Below the pieces are notes generated by a model, which was not told the DNA's origin, ran no database searches, and was given only the letters and a program-made list of their open reading frames with translations. From the NCBI RefSeq assembly GCF_018524365.1, contig NZ_JAEKFT010000002.1, positions 1 through 64,000 on the forward strand: a DNA stretch of 64,000 nt, in the 5' to 3' direction. This document shows positions 28,481-37,225 of this stretch, in pieces; position 1 is the first letter of the stretch, and every line of letters begins with the position of its first letter. The stretch is from Denitromonas iodatirespirans (GTDB lineage Bacteria; Pseudomonadota; Gammaproteobacteria; Burkholderiales; Rhodocyclaceae). Made by a program: the position numbers and the translations under genes.

Positions 28481-29787
28481 GTGATGGTGATGCGGTGGTT
28501 GAAGAAGGTCGGCGGCGTGGTGCTGCGGTCGGCCACCGGGCTTTCGATGCCGTCGATGCGCAGGCGCGCCAGCGGGGCACCGGGGTCGGCGTCTTCGACG
28601 ATGAAGTCGAGCGTGGTGGTGGGCGCGACGAAGGTCTCGGGGCCCACTTCGACCTGGCCGACGAGCAGCGACACCGTCTGCCCGGGGCGCAGCGCCGGGG
28701 TGAAATTGAGGGTGATGTGCGCGTCGCCGTTGCCGTCGCGCACCACCGCCTGCGGCAGGTTGGTGATGTTGGGGGCGACGATGGCGGCGAGCCGGTTGGT
28801 TTCGCGCGCGGCGGTGTCGCCCGGGCGCACCACGCGGCCGGTGACGTCGTACACGCCGACCGGGAAATCGGCCGCGCGCGAGGCGGGGATCACCAGTCCC
28901 ATGCGGTCGGCGGCGTTGGGCCCGGTGGCGGCGATCAGCTCATCGACGGCGAAGCGCTCGTTGCGCAGATGCACCTCGCGCGCCGTGCCGTCGAGGTGAT
29001 GGCCTTCGAGCGTGACCGACTCGCCCAGGCGCACCACCGGCTGGTTGCCGGCCGGCACCACGGCTTCGAGGGTGGGCAGCGGCGGGATCAGGCTGGGGGT
29101 GACGACCACGCCGCGCTCGCGGCCGGACACCGGGTCCACCTCGCCGCGGCTGAGCACCGGCAGGGTCGGGCGGGTCGGGCGCGTGGCCTCGATCAGCACC
29201 ACCGAGACCTGGAAGGCCGCGCTCGGCCGGTAGTTGGACTGGGTGGCGGTCCACAGCCGGGACATCTCCTCGGTGTTGAGATACTGCGGCGTGATCTTGA
29301 TCTGCTCGACCTGGTCGGCCAGACCGCACTCGGCCAATGCACGCAAGGCCGGCGGCAGGTCGAGGCCGACATCGGGCGATGGGTTGAGCGCGGCGCGGAT
29401 CATCTCGCGCGTGAGCACCGGGAACTCGTGCAGCAGCTGCATGGCGTAGCCGAGCAGGATCTCGGCATGCAACTCGCCGCCACTGTAGGCCGACACCAGG
29501 TAGTGCAGATCGAGTGCCAACGGGGCGTTGCTGAGCCGGTGGCGGCCGGAGGGGTCGCGCGAGGGCAGGCCTTCGTTGCGCCAGCCGGTGTTGGGGGTGA
29601 GCTGGTAGAGGAACAGGTTGATGCCGCTGGCCTCGTTGCTGCCGGCGGCCACCACGCGGTCGGGCGGCATCACGGTAACGGTGACGGTGCTGCCGGTGAC
29701 GCCGGCCACGTTGTGATTGACCATGCCGTCGTTGAGCCGGTCGCGCAGCACGGCAGTCACGCCGGCAATGGCCAGGGCCGTACTCAT
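28477..29787 (-). CDS. Tail cap/terminator protein, Pvc16 family (DUF4255)
   Basis: The product has 436 residues. The N-terminal 200 match Pvc16_N/DUF4255 (ALAIAGVTAVLRDRLNDGMV ... LFLYQLTPNTGWRNEGLP ... ALDLHYLVSAYSG and YLNTEEMSRLWTATQSNYRP). This domain belongs to the protein that caps the distal end of eCIS tubes. A Pro-rich linker leads to an IPT/TIG-like Ig domain (about 240-330), then another beta domain. ATG at 29787 is in an ATGA overlap with the preceding proline-rich gene; the longer open frame is an artefact. Confidence 0.9.
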
Positions 29788-30581
29788 GAGGACCTCCGCT
29801 GGCGCTTGGCCAGGTAATCGTCGAGCGAGAGCGGCGCCGGGCCGGCCTTGCGGGGGCGCTTGGGCGCCGGCGCCTCGGGCACGGCGGTCACTTCGATGCG
29901 ACCGATGTGGATGTGGATGTAGGCCGGCTCGGCGGCGCTGGATTCGACCCTGGCCGGGTTTTGCGGCGCGGCGGTGGCGCGCGTCGGCCGGCGCTCGGCG
30001 ACGACGACCGCCGACGACGGCGCATCTGCGGGCAGCAGGGGCGCGGGCAATGGCTCGGCCATGGCGCGTACGGGCGGTGTCGCGCGGCGCGGGGCGACGG
30101 GCACATCGCCAGCGACCGGCGGGCGGGCGCTCTCGGGCGTGGGGTCGGTCGGCCGGCGCCCCGAGGACACGTGCCCGGGCGGAGGCGCTGGCGCCTCGCC
30201 GGGGCGCGCACGGCCGGTGTCGGTGTCGGCAGCGACGATCTCGGGCCGCGGCGACGGGGCGATCGGCGCCGGGGCAACCGGCGTGGGTGACACCTCCGTC
30301 GGCGCCAGCGTGGCGTCCCGCGGCGCTTGGCGCATGCCGGGGGATGGCACGCCGTCCGCGGCCGGCGGCGGTGTGCCGCGGTGGAGGGCCGGCGCCGCGG
30401 CCGTCTGCGGATCGGCGCGGGACGGCCCCTGGGCGACCGGGGCGCCGGGCGCGGTGTCGACGCTCTCGTCGGCCTCGCGCCACGCGGGCGGCATCTGGTA
30501 GGGCAGGCGCGCCATCGAGTGCAGGGTCGGCTGCGGCTGGCCGGTGGCCTGCCGGGCGAGGCGTCGGAACAGACCGGTCAT
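29784..30581 (-). CDS. Proline-rich eCIS protein with conserved C-terminal motif
   Basis: The product has 265 residues. The middle is low-complexity Pro/Ala/Thr. The conserved C-terminal part is AAEPAYIHIHIGRIEVTAVP (about 215-235) followed by PLSLDDYLAKRQRR at the end. A strand of this kind plus SLDDYL recurs in proteins located next to Pvc16 in eCIS clusters. ATG at 30581 was chosen because AGGAGGG lies 8 nt upstream. The frame is open much further upstream through the tandem repeat at 30584-30828, so a longer form is possible in principle. The role is unknown, perhaps a cap or tether. Confidence 0.72.
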   Translation of the reverse strand: MTGLFRRLARQATGQPQPTLHSMARLPYQMPPAWREADESVDTAPGAPVAQGPSRADPQTAAAPALHRGTPPPAADGVPSPGMRQAPRDATLAPTEVSPTPVAPAPIAPSPRPEIVAADTDTGRARPGEAPAPPPGHVSSGRRPTDPTPESARPPVAGDVPVAPRRATPPVRAMAEPLPAPLLPADAPSSAVVVAERRPTRATAAPQNPARVESSAAEPAYIHIHIGRIEVTAVPEAPAPKRPRKAGPAPLSLDDYLAKRQRRSS

Positions 30582-30583
30582 GG

Positions 30584-30828
30584 GACGACCCTCCTGTCGC
30601 TGGCGCGACATCCTCCCCGAGGGAGGGTCGCGTACCCTTCGGACGGCCGGGCGGGCGCGATCAGGACAGCCCTCCTGTCGCTGACGCGACATCCTCCCCG
30701 CGGGAGGCTCGCGCGCCCTTCGGGCGGCCGGGCGGGCGCGCTCACGGGGACGACCCTCCTGTCGCTGGCGCGACATCCTCCCCAGGGGAGGGTCGCGTGC
30801 CCTTCGGACGGCCGGGCGGGCGCGCTCA
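30584..30828. repeat. Three tandem copies of an 81-84 bp repeat
   Basis: Units begin at 30584, 30665 and 30749 and carry ctcctgtcgctggcgcgaca plus tcctcccc and a terminal gcgcgc. On the minus strand each unit contains GGGAGGATGTCGCGCCAGCG followed by ACAGGAGGGT, so each has a start codon and a Shine-Dalgarno. Unit lengths of 81 and 84 keep the frame open. The stop codon of the upstream gp28-like gene lies within the first bases. The same element occurs between gp25 and baseplate genes (14301-14448). Confidence 0.85.
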
Positions 30829-31536
30829 TGGCGCCACCCGTTCGAGATAGGCGGCGCGGCGGGCGTCGGAGAGGGCCAGGATCTCGGGCTCGGTCCAGCC
30901 GTAGGCGCGTGCCAGGGTGTGGATGTCGTCGAGCAGGGCGCGGGCGTGCGCGTCGATGTCGTCCCACAGCAGGCCGGCGATGTCGAGGCTGGCCTCGCTG
31001 GCTTCGCCGCAGGCCGGGCATTGCAGGTCGAGCGCCAGGTCGGCCCACGGGTCGGCGGCATCGAGGGCGGCCTCGACGGCGTCGAGCAGCGCGCCCAGCA
31101 CCGCCGCATCGGTGGGCAGATCGGCCGCCGCCACGGCGCTGGCACGCAGCAACTGGCGGGCGGCGGTTTCCGGGTCGCCGGCTGCGACCACCTGGGCCAG
31201 GTGCCGACTGGTGGGCGGCTGGAAGCGGATGCCGGCCACCTCGACCGGCGCGGGCGCTGCGCTGGGCAAGGGCGGCAGATCGGCGGCGTCGAGGGTGAAT
31301 TCCAGGCGCTCGCCGCAGGCCGGGCAATCCACCCAGGCCGCCAGCTGGCGGCCGAAGCTGGCCTGGCGCAAGGCCATCAGCGCGGCGTTGCGCAGGCCCA
31401 GCGGCGCATCGGCCAGTTGGTCGACGGGCAACTCGGGCGCTGCGAGGGCGTAGAGCAGCAAGGCGCGATCGATCGGATGGCGTCGTGCGCCCTGCTCCCA
31501 GACCGACAGGAGGCGTTCCGGGCGGATGGCGGCCAT
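30826..31536 (-). CDS. gp28/gp51-like baseplate hub protein with two CPAC motifs
   Basis: The 236-residue protein carries CPACGERLEFTLDAADL (about residue 69) and CPACGEASEASLDIAGLLW (about 174). A helical remainder ends WTEPEILALSDARRAAYLER. Paired CPxC motifs suggest a zinc ribbon. Genes of this type follow the tail tube in many eCIS clusters and are annotated as T4-type baseplate hub assembly or chaperone proteins. The start lies 4 nt after the tube stop. The family assignment is from pattern memory only. Confidence 0.65.
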   Translation of the reverse strand: MAAIRPERLLSVWEQGARRHPIDRALLLYALAAPELPVDQLADAPLGLRNAALMALRQASFGRQLAAWVDCPACGERLEFTLDAADLPPLPSAAPAPVEVAGIRFQPPTSRHLAQVVAAGDPETAARQLLRASAVAAADLPTDAAVLGALLDAVEAALDAADPWADLALDLQCPACGEASEASLDIAGLLWDDIDAHARALLDDIHTLARAYGWTEPEILALSDARRAAYLERVAP

Positions 31537-31540
31537 GGTC

Positions 31541-32065
31541 TCAGGCCGGTTCGGTGTAGCTCGGCTCGGTCGGCTCGGTCACGTCGTAGTCGCGCTCCCA
31601 GCCCTCGTTCTCGAGCTTGAGCGTCTGGATGGCGACGGCGTTGGCGTTGGCGTCCAGATCGGGCAGGGCCTGGTACTCCGACACCCAGCAGCGATACACC
31701 TTGTAGGCCAGCACCAGCTGGCCGGCCTCGTTGTAGACCTCGATGATGAGGTCTTTGCGGAAGTCCTTGAGCGAGACCTCCGCGCCCAGGCCGGAACCGA
31801 AATTCCACACCTTGTTGGCCCACTGCTCGAACTCGACGTCATGGGTCACGCCGCGCTCCAGCGTGATGGCCTCGAACTTGGTGCGCCCGGGCGACTTGCG
31901 CGAGGTGCTCGGATCGCCCCCCTCGCGGTGCTCGACCAGCTCGGTGCTGCGCTTGAGCGCGCCCACCTTGCTGATCCCGGCCACATAACGGCCATCCCAT
32001 TTGACCCGGAATTTGAAGTTCTTGTACGGATCGAAGCGCTGTGCATTGACGCTGAACTGTGCCAT
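31541..32065 (-). CDS. Tail tube protein
   Basis: The 174-residue product begins FDPYKNFKFRVKWDGRYVAG and continues with ISKVGALKRSTELVEHREGG and the ITLERGVTHDVEFEQWANKV pattern. This is characteristic of phage T4 gp19-type/Afp1-Afp5 tube proteins. It stacks in hexameric rings to form the inner channel. AAGGAGA precedes the ATG at 32065. It follows the sheath gene after 12 nt. Only one tube gene is present, unlike Afp, which has two. Confidence 0.95.
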   Translation of the reverse strand: MAQFSVNAQRFDPYKNFKFRVKWDGRYVAGISKVGALKRSTELVEHREGGDPSTSRKSPGRTKFEAITLERGVTHDVEFEQWANKVWNFGSGLGAEVSLKDFRKDLIIEVYNEAGQLVLAYKVYRCWVSEYQALPDLDANANAVAIQTLKLENEGWERDYDVTEPTEPSYTEPA

Positions 32066-32077
32066 GTCTATGTCTCC

Positions 32078-33667
32078 TTACACGTCAACTTGGCCGGCCA
32101 TCTGCTGGATTTTCAGGACCACGAACTCGGCCGGCTTGAGCGGCGCGAAGCCGACCAGGATGTTCACCACGCCGCGGTCGATATCGTTCTGCGTGGTGGT
32201 CTCGCGGTCGCACTTGACGAAGTAGGCCTCGCGCGGGCTGCTGCCCTGGAAGGCGCCCTGGCGGAACAGGGTCTGCATGAAGGCGCCGATGTTGAGGCGG
32301 ATCTGCGCCCACAGCGGTTCGTCGTTGGGCTCGAACACCACCCACTGGGTGCCGCGGAACAGGCTCTCTTCGAGGAACAGGGCGAGGCGGCGCACCGGCA
32401 CGTACTTCCACTCGGAGGCCAGCAGGTCGGCGCCGGCCAGGGTGCGCGAGCCCCACACCAGATGCCCGGCGACGGGGAAGCTGCGCAGGCAGTTGAGGCC
32501 GATCGGGTTGAGGATGCCGTTCTGGCCGTCGGTCATGGTGTAGGTCAGCCCCTGCACGCCGGAGAAGCTGGCAGCCAGCCCGGCCGGCGCTTTCCACACC
32601 CCGCGCTGCACGTCGGTGCGCGAGATGATGCCGGCCACCGCGCCGCAGGGCGCGAAGTCGGCCAGCCGGTTCTCGGCCAGCGGGTCAGGCATGCGCAGGC
32701 GCGGGAAATAGGCCATGGCGTTGATCGCGTCGTCGTTGCCGACCGCGCCGCGCAAGGTGTTGATGCCCGTGGTGGCGGTGGCGATGGCGGTGGTCGGGTT
32801 GGATGTCCACGCGGCCGGCGCGTCGATGATCAGCATCGCGCGGCGGGTCTGGCAGTAGGCGGCGGCGGCCGCCCAGGTGGCGTTGGCCAGGTCGTTGGTG
32901 GGCGTGCGCGGCGGGATGCACAACAGGTTGAACAGGTCGGCCGACTCCAGCGCGAAGATGCCGGTGCGGGCGTTCTGGTCGCCGGTGATCTGACCGTCGG
33001 CGATCGGGTTGCCGTCGCTGCCCAGGGTGCCGTCGGCGGTGGCGGTGCCGTCCGGATTGGCGACCGACACGGTGGCGTCGGTCGGGCTCTCGGTGGCCGG
33101 CGCCGAGCTGCGCACATTGACCAGGGCCGACTGCTCGTTCAGCACGGTATCGACGAAGCGCGGGCTGAGCGGGTCGACCGACACGTTGCGGAACTGCTCG
33201 GAAGCGATGGCGCGCGTGCCGCCGGGGCGGTCGAGCTCTTCGATGAGCAGGTTGAACAGCAGGGTGTCGGCGGTGTCGCGGGTCAGGTGGTCGACCGTGG
33301 CGCGCAGCGCGCTGCCCCAGGTGCCGGGGCTGGCCGCTTCGAGCACCAGCGCGCCGCCGGCGGTATCGAGGGTGATGGTGGCGGTGCTGGTCGATACCGT
33401 GCCGTTGAACACGCGCACGATCAGCGCGTCGCTGCCGCCATGTTGGAAGAACTGGCTGACCGCATAGCTCAGGGTGCTGGGCTGCCACAGCCCGCCGAAC
33501 AGGCGCGAATACTCGGCGAAGCTCTGTACCCGCACCGGGGTGTTGACCGGGCCGCGCAGGGCGCGCCCGATGAAGGCGGTAATGGAGGTGGCAACCCCGG
33601 TGATGGTGCGCACCCCGCTGGGGACTTCCTCGATGTAAACGCCGGGATAGGTCAAGGCAGACGGCAT
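32078..33667 (-). CDS. Contractile tail sheath protein
   Basis: The 529-residue product begins TYPGVYIEEVPSGVRTITGV ATSITAFIGR, the universal start of phage-type tail sheath subunits. Its C-terminus carries the conserved GWAPxKPAEFVV-like segment (VGFAPLKPAEFVVLKIQQ). It polymerises around the tube and contracts to drive it forward. GAGGAG lies about 9 nt upstream of ATG at 33667. It is the first gene of the operon, and only one sheath gene is present. Confidence 0.96.
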   Translation of the reverse strand: MPSALTYPGVYIEEVPSGVRTITGVATSITAFIGRALRGPVNTPVRVQSFAEYSRLFGGLWQPSTLSYAVSQFFQHGGSDALIVRVFNGTVSTSTATITLDTAGGALVLEAASPGTWGSALRATVDHLTRDTADTLLFNLLIEELDRPGGTRAIASEQFRNVSVDPLSPRFVDTVLNEQSALVNVRSSAPATESPTDATVSVANPDGTATADGTLGSDGNPIADGQITGDQNARTGIFALESADLFNLLCIPPRTPTNDLANATWAAAAAYCQTRRAMLIIDAPAAWTSNPTTAIATATTGINTLRGAVGNDDAINAMAYFPRLRMPDPLAENRLADFAPCGAVAGIISRTDVQRGVWKAPAGLAASFSGVQGLTYTMTDGQNGILNPIGLNCLRSFPVAGHLVWGSRTLAGADLLASEWKYVPVRRLALFLEESLFRGTQWVVFEPNDEPLWAQIRLNIGAFMQTLFRQGAFQGSSPREAYFVKCDRETTTQNDIDRGVVNILVGFAPLKPAEFVVLKIQQMAGQVDV

Positions 33668-34183
33668 GGTCGTGACTCCTCAGTGCTGAGACGCCGGCAC
33701 ACGCCGCCAAGGCAAGGTACCGGCCCGGTTCTCTGTCAGCCCGGCGGGCCCGCGCTTCAGGCCGCGCGATGCCCGTCGGACGGTTTCCCAAACGAAGCAG
33801 ACGACAACGGTTGCCCGCGACGGCACGTGGATCGACACGACCTGAGCACGGTGACGTCCTGCCCCGAAACGCCAGCGCCCTTGTGCGTCGCTGGTGTGGG
33901 CCGAACGGGTGATTCAATGCCTTTTCAATCTAGAAACGATGCCATTCGAATGCAACCGACGCTTGCGCGAAAGCGGCGCCGGCGCCGGACGGCCCCGCCC
34001 TGCCGGCGCGGATCGATGTCATCGAGATAGCGCCGGCAGCCGGCTTGCGGATCACTGAATTCGTCGACAAATCCGCCAGATAGCGTGTGCGATGGCGGTA
34101 GCGCTCATGCCTCTCGGCTAGCGGAATTCACAGCGCGGCGCGCCGGATTTTGTTTGCAACAAGATGTTTTCCCGGTCTCGGGC
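33668..34183 (-). promoter_or_regulatory. Leader/promoter region of the eCIS operon
   Basis: This gene-free stretch of just over 500 bases lies upstream of the sheath gene and probably holds the eCIS promoter. A weak sigma70-like candidate on the minus strand has TTGCAT at 33950-33955 and TAGATT at 33927-33932, with a 17-nt spacer. That would leave an RNA leader of about 250 nt. No clear sigma54 elements were found. The local composition is somewhat less GC-rich near 33920-33960 than elsewhere. The promoter call is tentative. Confidence 0.35.
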
Positions 34184-34218
34184 AAAAAAAAGGGCGCCCC
34201 TGATCGCCAGGGACGCCC
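34184..34218 (-). terminator. Intrinsic terminator downstream of the secreted-protein gene
   Basis: On the minus strand the stem GGGCGTCCCTG pairs with CAGGGGCGCCC around a 5-nt loop, followed by eight T residues (A-run at 34184-34191). It lies about 25 nt past the stop of the 184-aa secreted protein gene, which separates that operon from the eCIS leader. Confidence 0.88.
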
Positions 34219-34240
34219 GCCGGTCCGGCATGGGCCGCCG

Positions 34241-34795
34241 CTAGCCGGGCGGCTCCGCCGCCACCCGCCGGTCGGCGTCGGCGTCGAGCTGATTCACCAG
34301 CGCGCGCAGCGCCTCGGGGCCGTCGTCGGTGAAGCGCACGCACTTTTCGTAGTCCGCCAGGTAGACGCACAACGTGGTGACGGGACGATCGGCGAGCCGC
34401 AGCAGGCTGGTGCCGATGCTGCCGTCGTCCTTGAGAAACACCGAGGGGCGCCGGGTCAGATCCGGCGGCAGGGCAAAGAAGTGCAGGCGGTAGAGGCCGT
34501 TGAGCGCACTGAGCAGCGCGTCGGCCGGGTAGGCGAAGGTGTGCGCCGCCTCGCCCACGACGAGGCGGGCGGGGCCGCCGCCCGACAGCGCCAGCCGCCG
34601 GGCCGGCGCACCGGCCACCCGCCCCGGCGCGTGCGCCACCACGAGACGGACGCTGTCCAGCCGATAGCTCACGGGCGGGCCGCCGGGGCCGACGGTGGCT
34701 TCAGCAGCCATCGCCGACCCGGCCAGCATCGCCCAGCCGACCCACAGGCCGGCCAGCCAAGGCCGGGCGTTCGCCATCGCGTGGTGACATGCCAT
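34241..34795 (-). CDS. Secreted protein of unknown function, coupled to the PEP-CTERM gene
   Basis: The product has 184 residues with a signal peptide (LAGLWVGWAMLAGSAMAAEA), so it is likely periplasmic or exported. The rest contains beta-rich segments such as YRLDSVRLVVAHAPG and ARLVVGEAAHTFAYPADALL, and LCVYLADYEKCVRF with a cysteine pair. I do not recognise the family. The ATG at 34795 overlaps the stop of the PEP-CTERM gene (TGATG). An internal ATG at 34777 is an alternative start. It ends at the intrinsic terminator. Confidence 0.72.
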   Translation of the reverse strand: MACHHAMANARPWLAGLWVGWAMLAGSAMAAEATVGPGGPPVSYRLDSVRLVVAHAPGRVAGAPARRLALSGGGPARLVVGEAAHTFAYPADALLSALNGLYRLHFFALPPDLTRRPSVFLKDDGSIGTSLLRLADRPVTTLCVYLADYEKCVRFTDDGPEALRALVNQLDADADRRVAAEPPG

Positions 34796-35823
34796 CAAAC
34801 GCGGCGACGACGCACTTGCCAGCCGACCATCCCCAGCCCGGCCAACAGCATGGCGTAGGTTTCGGGCTCCGGCACGGGCGTGACGGCGGTGAAGCCCAGA
34901 TCGGTCAGCACGCCGACTTCGATGGCCGAGAACACGCGCGGCGACGGACCGTCGGGGCCAGCGTGGGTCATCATCATGGCCTCCAGGGCGGGGTTGTCGG
35001 TGTCGAGGTGGGAGACGCTCGAGCCGCCTTCCCAGGTGGTCGGGCTGTACAGCCCCACCGGGTTGCCGCCGTTGGCCGCCATGGCGTTGGCGCCGTAGAA
35101 GAACATGCCCTCGGCCGGGCTGGCACCGCCGACGCTGGCGGCATCCCAGGCGCCCTGGTTGAGGGTGAAGTCCGGGTTGATCATCATCGTGCCGTTCTTG
35201 TCGCCCAGGAAGCGGTCGAACTCGCTCCACGCCAAGTTGCCGGCGCCGAAGGCCGGTTCGCCGTTCTGGCCGATGCTCGACGAAAAGCCGATGGCATGGG
35301 TGAATTCGTGGAACACGGTGGAGTAGAAATCGTATTGGCCGAAGGGGGCGTCGCTGCTCAGGTCGAGATGCCAGGCCTGGCCCCAGTTGACGTCCACCGA
35401 GCCGTCGGCCGCACTGCCGTTGAGGTCGGTGCCATTGATGAGTTTGTTGCGCACCACTTCCTGGTAGGTGAAGCCTTCGGTGACACCGTCCCAGGTCGCT
35501 TCGGAGCCGGCGGAGGCCAGCGTGAGCGAGTTCGGGTCGTCGGAGGAGGTCACCGACAGCACGATGTTCGCCGAGTTGCTGAAGTACTGGCCGAACAGCG
35601 AGGAGAAGGCGTTGCCGGCGGCGGTCAGCGCGTTCTGGCGGTCGGTGCCGAAGGTGGGATCGAGGAAGCCGGCCCCGGGAGTGTTGGTCGAGTAGTCGAA
35701 GGTGAAGCTGAGCGCGGCGTAGGCGTTGGCGCCGACGCTCAGGCCGCCGGCGACCAGACCGCTGCCGATCAGCAAACGGGTGAGCCGCGACAGGCGCCGG
35801 CACGGAGTTGATGCGTGATTCAT
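34795..35823 (-). CDS. PEP-CTERM sorted metalloprotease-like protein
   Basis: The product has 342 residues. It has an N-terminal signal peptide (about 1-36), a central putative zinc-protease motif FHEFTHAIGFSSS (about 168-180), and a C-terminal PEP-CTERM tripartite signal (VPEPETYAMLLAGLGMVGW, then RRRR). PEP-CTERM proteins are sorted by exosortase in biofilm-forming Gram-negatives. The motif HExxHAxGF resembles metzincin-type sites, but I cannot place a third ligand. AGGA precedes the ATG at 35823. It resembles NF038122-type metalloproteases. Confidence 0.82.
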   Translation of the reverse strand: MNHASTPCRRLSRLTRLLIGSGLVAGGLSVGANAYAALSFTFDYSTNTPGAGFLDPTFGTDRQNALTAAGNAFSSLFGQYFSNSANIVLSVTSSDDPNSLTLASAGSEATWDGVTEGFTYQEVVRNKLINGTDLNGSAADGSVDVNWGQAWHLDLSSDAPFGQYDFYSTVFHEFTHAIGFSSSIGQNGEPAFGAGNLAWSEFDRFLGDKNGTMMINPDFTLNQGAWDAASVGGASPAEGMFFYGANAMAANGGNPVGLYSPTTWEGGSSVSHLDTDNPALEAMMMTHAGPDGPSPRVFSAIEVGVLTDLGFTAVTPVPEPETYAMLLAGLGMVGWQVRRRRV

Positions 35824-35905
35824 GCGGATGTCCTTTTGAATGGCGTTAAGGAGTGGGATACAGGTGGCAAAAATGGCCCAAACGCAAGGCGCCGGGCGGC
35901 CCGAC

Positions 35906-35932
35906 TGTCACAAGCGTGACATACGCTTGTCA
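35906..35932. promoter_or_regulatory. Overlapping palindromes upstream of the PEP-CTERM gene
   Basis: TGTCACAAGCGTGACA (35906-35921) is an exact inverted repeat with a 4-nt centre. It overlaps a second dyad pairing ACAAGCG with CGCTTGT. It lies about 85-110 nt upstream of the PEP-CTERM start and looks like an operator or activator site. No convincing sigma54 -24/-12 element with correct spacing could be placed downstream. Confidence 0.5.
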
Positions 35933-36092
35933 TCGCCCATCCGGCATGAAAAGACGGCGAAAATGCCGATGGCGTGACTGCCAAGCAAGGCTACCATGCA
36001 ATCCGCATTGGTTTGCAAGCGTCGTTTTGTTAAAAGGTGACATTCACTCTCCCGGCAGCGGTCGCTGTCGGGTGGCCCGCGTGAGGCCTGGC

Positions 36093-36644
36093 TCAGGCGC
36101 TGGGCGCGTCCGGCGCCGGGTCGTCGTCGGGCGCCGGCGCCGTGTCGTCGCCGGCCTCGTCCTGGGCTGGCGCGGCATCGTCGGCAGCGGCCAGTGCATC
36201 CGCCGCCCGGGCCCGGTCGCGCTCGGCGAGCGTCTCGGACGGCGTCGGGTCGAGCACCGCGCGGGCATGGCGGAGCAGGCCGCGATCGGCGTCGTTCAGG
36301 TCGGGGACCAGGTTGTAGTCGTCCATGTAGACGTCGAGCCCGTCCACCTGATTGAAATGGGCCTGCGAAAACAGCTGCGTCAGCGCCTGACGCTTGAGGG
36401 CGGCCGGCACCTTGGGGCGCAGGAAGCCGCGGAAATCGTCGGCCAGGGTGAGGCCGGCGGGGTCGGGCAACGGCGGCGTCTCGCGCTCGTCGGCGGGCGG
36501 CGGCGGCACCGGGGCGGCCACCGGCTCGGGCAGCGTGTCGCCGCGCGCCGCGGCCTGCTTGCGCTGCGACCAGCGGCGCAGGAAGCCGCCCTCTTCCGTG
36601 CCTGCCGCCGTCGGGCGGACCGGCTCAGTGTCCGAGGCGCTCAT
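36093..36644 (-). CDS. DUF3306 protein, formate dehydrogenase-associated
   Basis: The 183-residue product carries GGFLRRWSQRKQAA near the N-terminus, a conserved block (ADDFRGFLRPKVPAALKRQA ... FNQVDGLDVYMDDYN) and an acidic Asp/Ala tail. The architecture matches DUF3306, found beside formate dehydrogenase genes. The ATG at 36644 gives a 20-nt overlap with the DUF3305 gene. There is no signal peptide. The function is unknown, likely maturation or regulation of the enzyme. Confidence 0.8.
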   Translation of the reverse strand: MSASDTEPVRPTAAGTEEGGFLRRWSQRKQAAARGDTLPEPVAAPVPPPPADERETPPLPDPAGLTLADDFRGFLRPKVPAALKRQALTQLFSQAHFNQVDGLDVYMDDYNLVPDLNDADRGLLRHARAVLDPTPSETLAERDRARAADALAAADDAAPAQDEAGDDTAPAPDDDPAPDAPSA

Positions 36645-37128
36645 GCATGTCTCCGCTGCTGGCATAGCGGCGCTTGCCGCGCTTTTTCTCCGGCTCGCGC
36701 CAGTGGGCGCGGGCGAAGTCTTCGATGATCTCGCGCCAGCCATCGGGCAGCGGCAGGCGCTCGACGGTCTCGCCGGCGTCCATCCAGCGCGCGGCCTCGT
36801 AGAAGTTGGCGCTCACCGCGGCCACCGTGGGCGGGCCGTCGGGCTGTGCCTCGTCGGCCGGGCGCAGCATGAAGAACAGCGAGGGTTCATCGGCGCAGAC
36901 GTTCATGTGATAGCCCTCGGCCTCTTCGCCATGCAGCTCGAGGCTGAGACCGGAGACCACCGCGCGGTCGGGCCCGTCGGCCGGTGGCACCGCGCCGAAG
37001 GCCAGGCCGACCAGCGCCCAGCGATGGTCGATCCACGGGTTGTCGGTCACCGCCTGGCGGGCGAAGCAGACGGCGAGCCGGTCGGCGCCGGCCAGCGCGG
37101 CGGCGCCGGGGTGCGATGTGACGGTCAT
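36625..37128 (-). CDS. DUF3305 protein, formate dehydrogenase-associated
   Basis: The 167-residue product carries NPWIDHRWALVGLAFG and YHMNVCADEPSLFFMLRP, a DUF3305-like pattern, and ends in a basic REPEKKRGKRRY stretch. The gene is divergent from fdhD across a 97-nt gap that must contain both promoters. It overlaps DUF3306, suggesting co-translation. These two families recur with molybdenum formate dehydrogenases in Beta- and Gammaproteobacteria, but their job is unknown. Confidence 0.82.
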   Translation of the reverse strand: MTVTSHPGAAALAGADRLAVCFARQAVTDNPWIDHRWALVGLAFGAVPPADGPDRAVVSGLSLELHGEEAEGYHMNVCADEPSLFFMLRPADEAQPDGPPTVAAVSANFYEAARWMDAGETVERLPLPDGWREIIEDFARAHWREPEKKRGKRRYASSGDMHERLGH

Positions 37129-37225
37129 GATGGTGCCCCCAAAAACCTGTTCACCTTGAAGTGGTCCTAGAATGCAGCTTCAACCATAAACCGGGAGCGA
37201 GCGGCCCGCCAGGGCGACAGCGGAT

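Noticed and set aside
30584-30828. Possible CRISPR array because of three spaced repeats
   Set aside because: Units are directly adjacent with no unique spacers, and no cas genes are present.
29784-31145. Reading the proline-rich protein from 31145 (453 aa)
   Set aside because: The extension translates tandem repeat DNA and overlaps the gp28-like gene. ATG at 30581 has a strong AGGAGGG in front.
35824-36020. Sigma54 promoter for the PEP-CTERM gene
   Set aside because: Candidates such as TGGGCCATTTTTGC have the GG and GC at 9 rather than 10 nt spacing or poor -24 matches, so I do not claim one.
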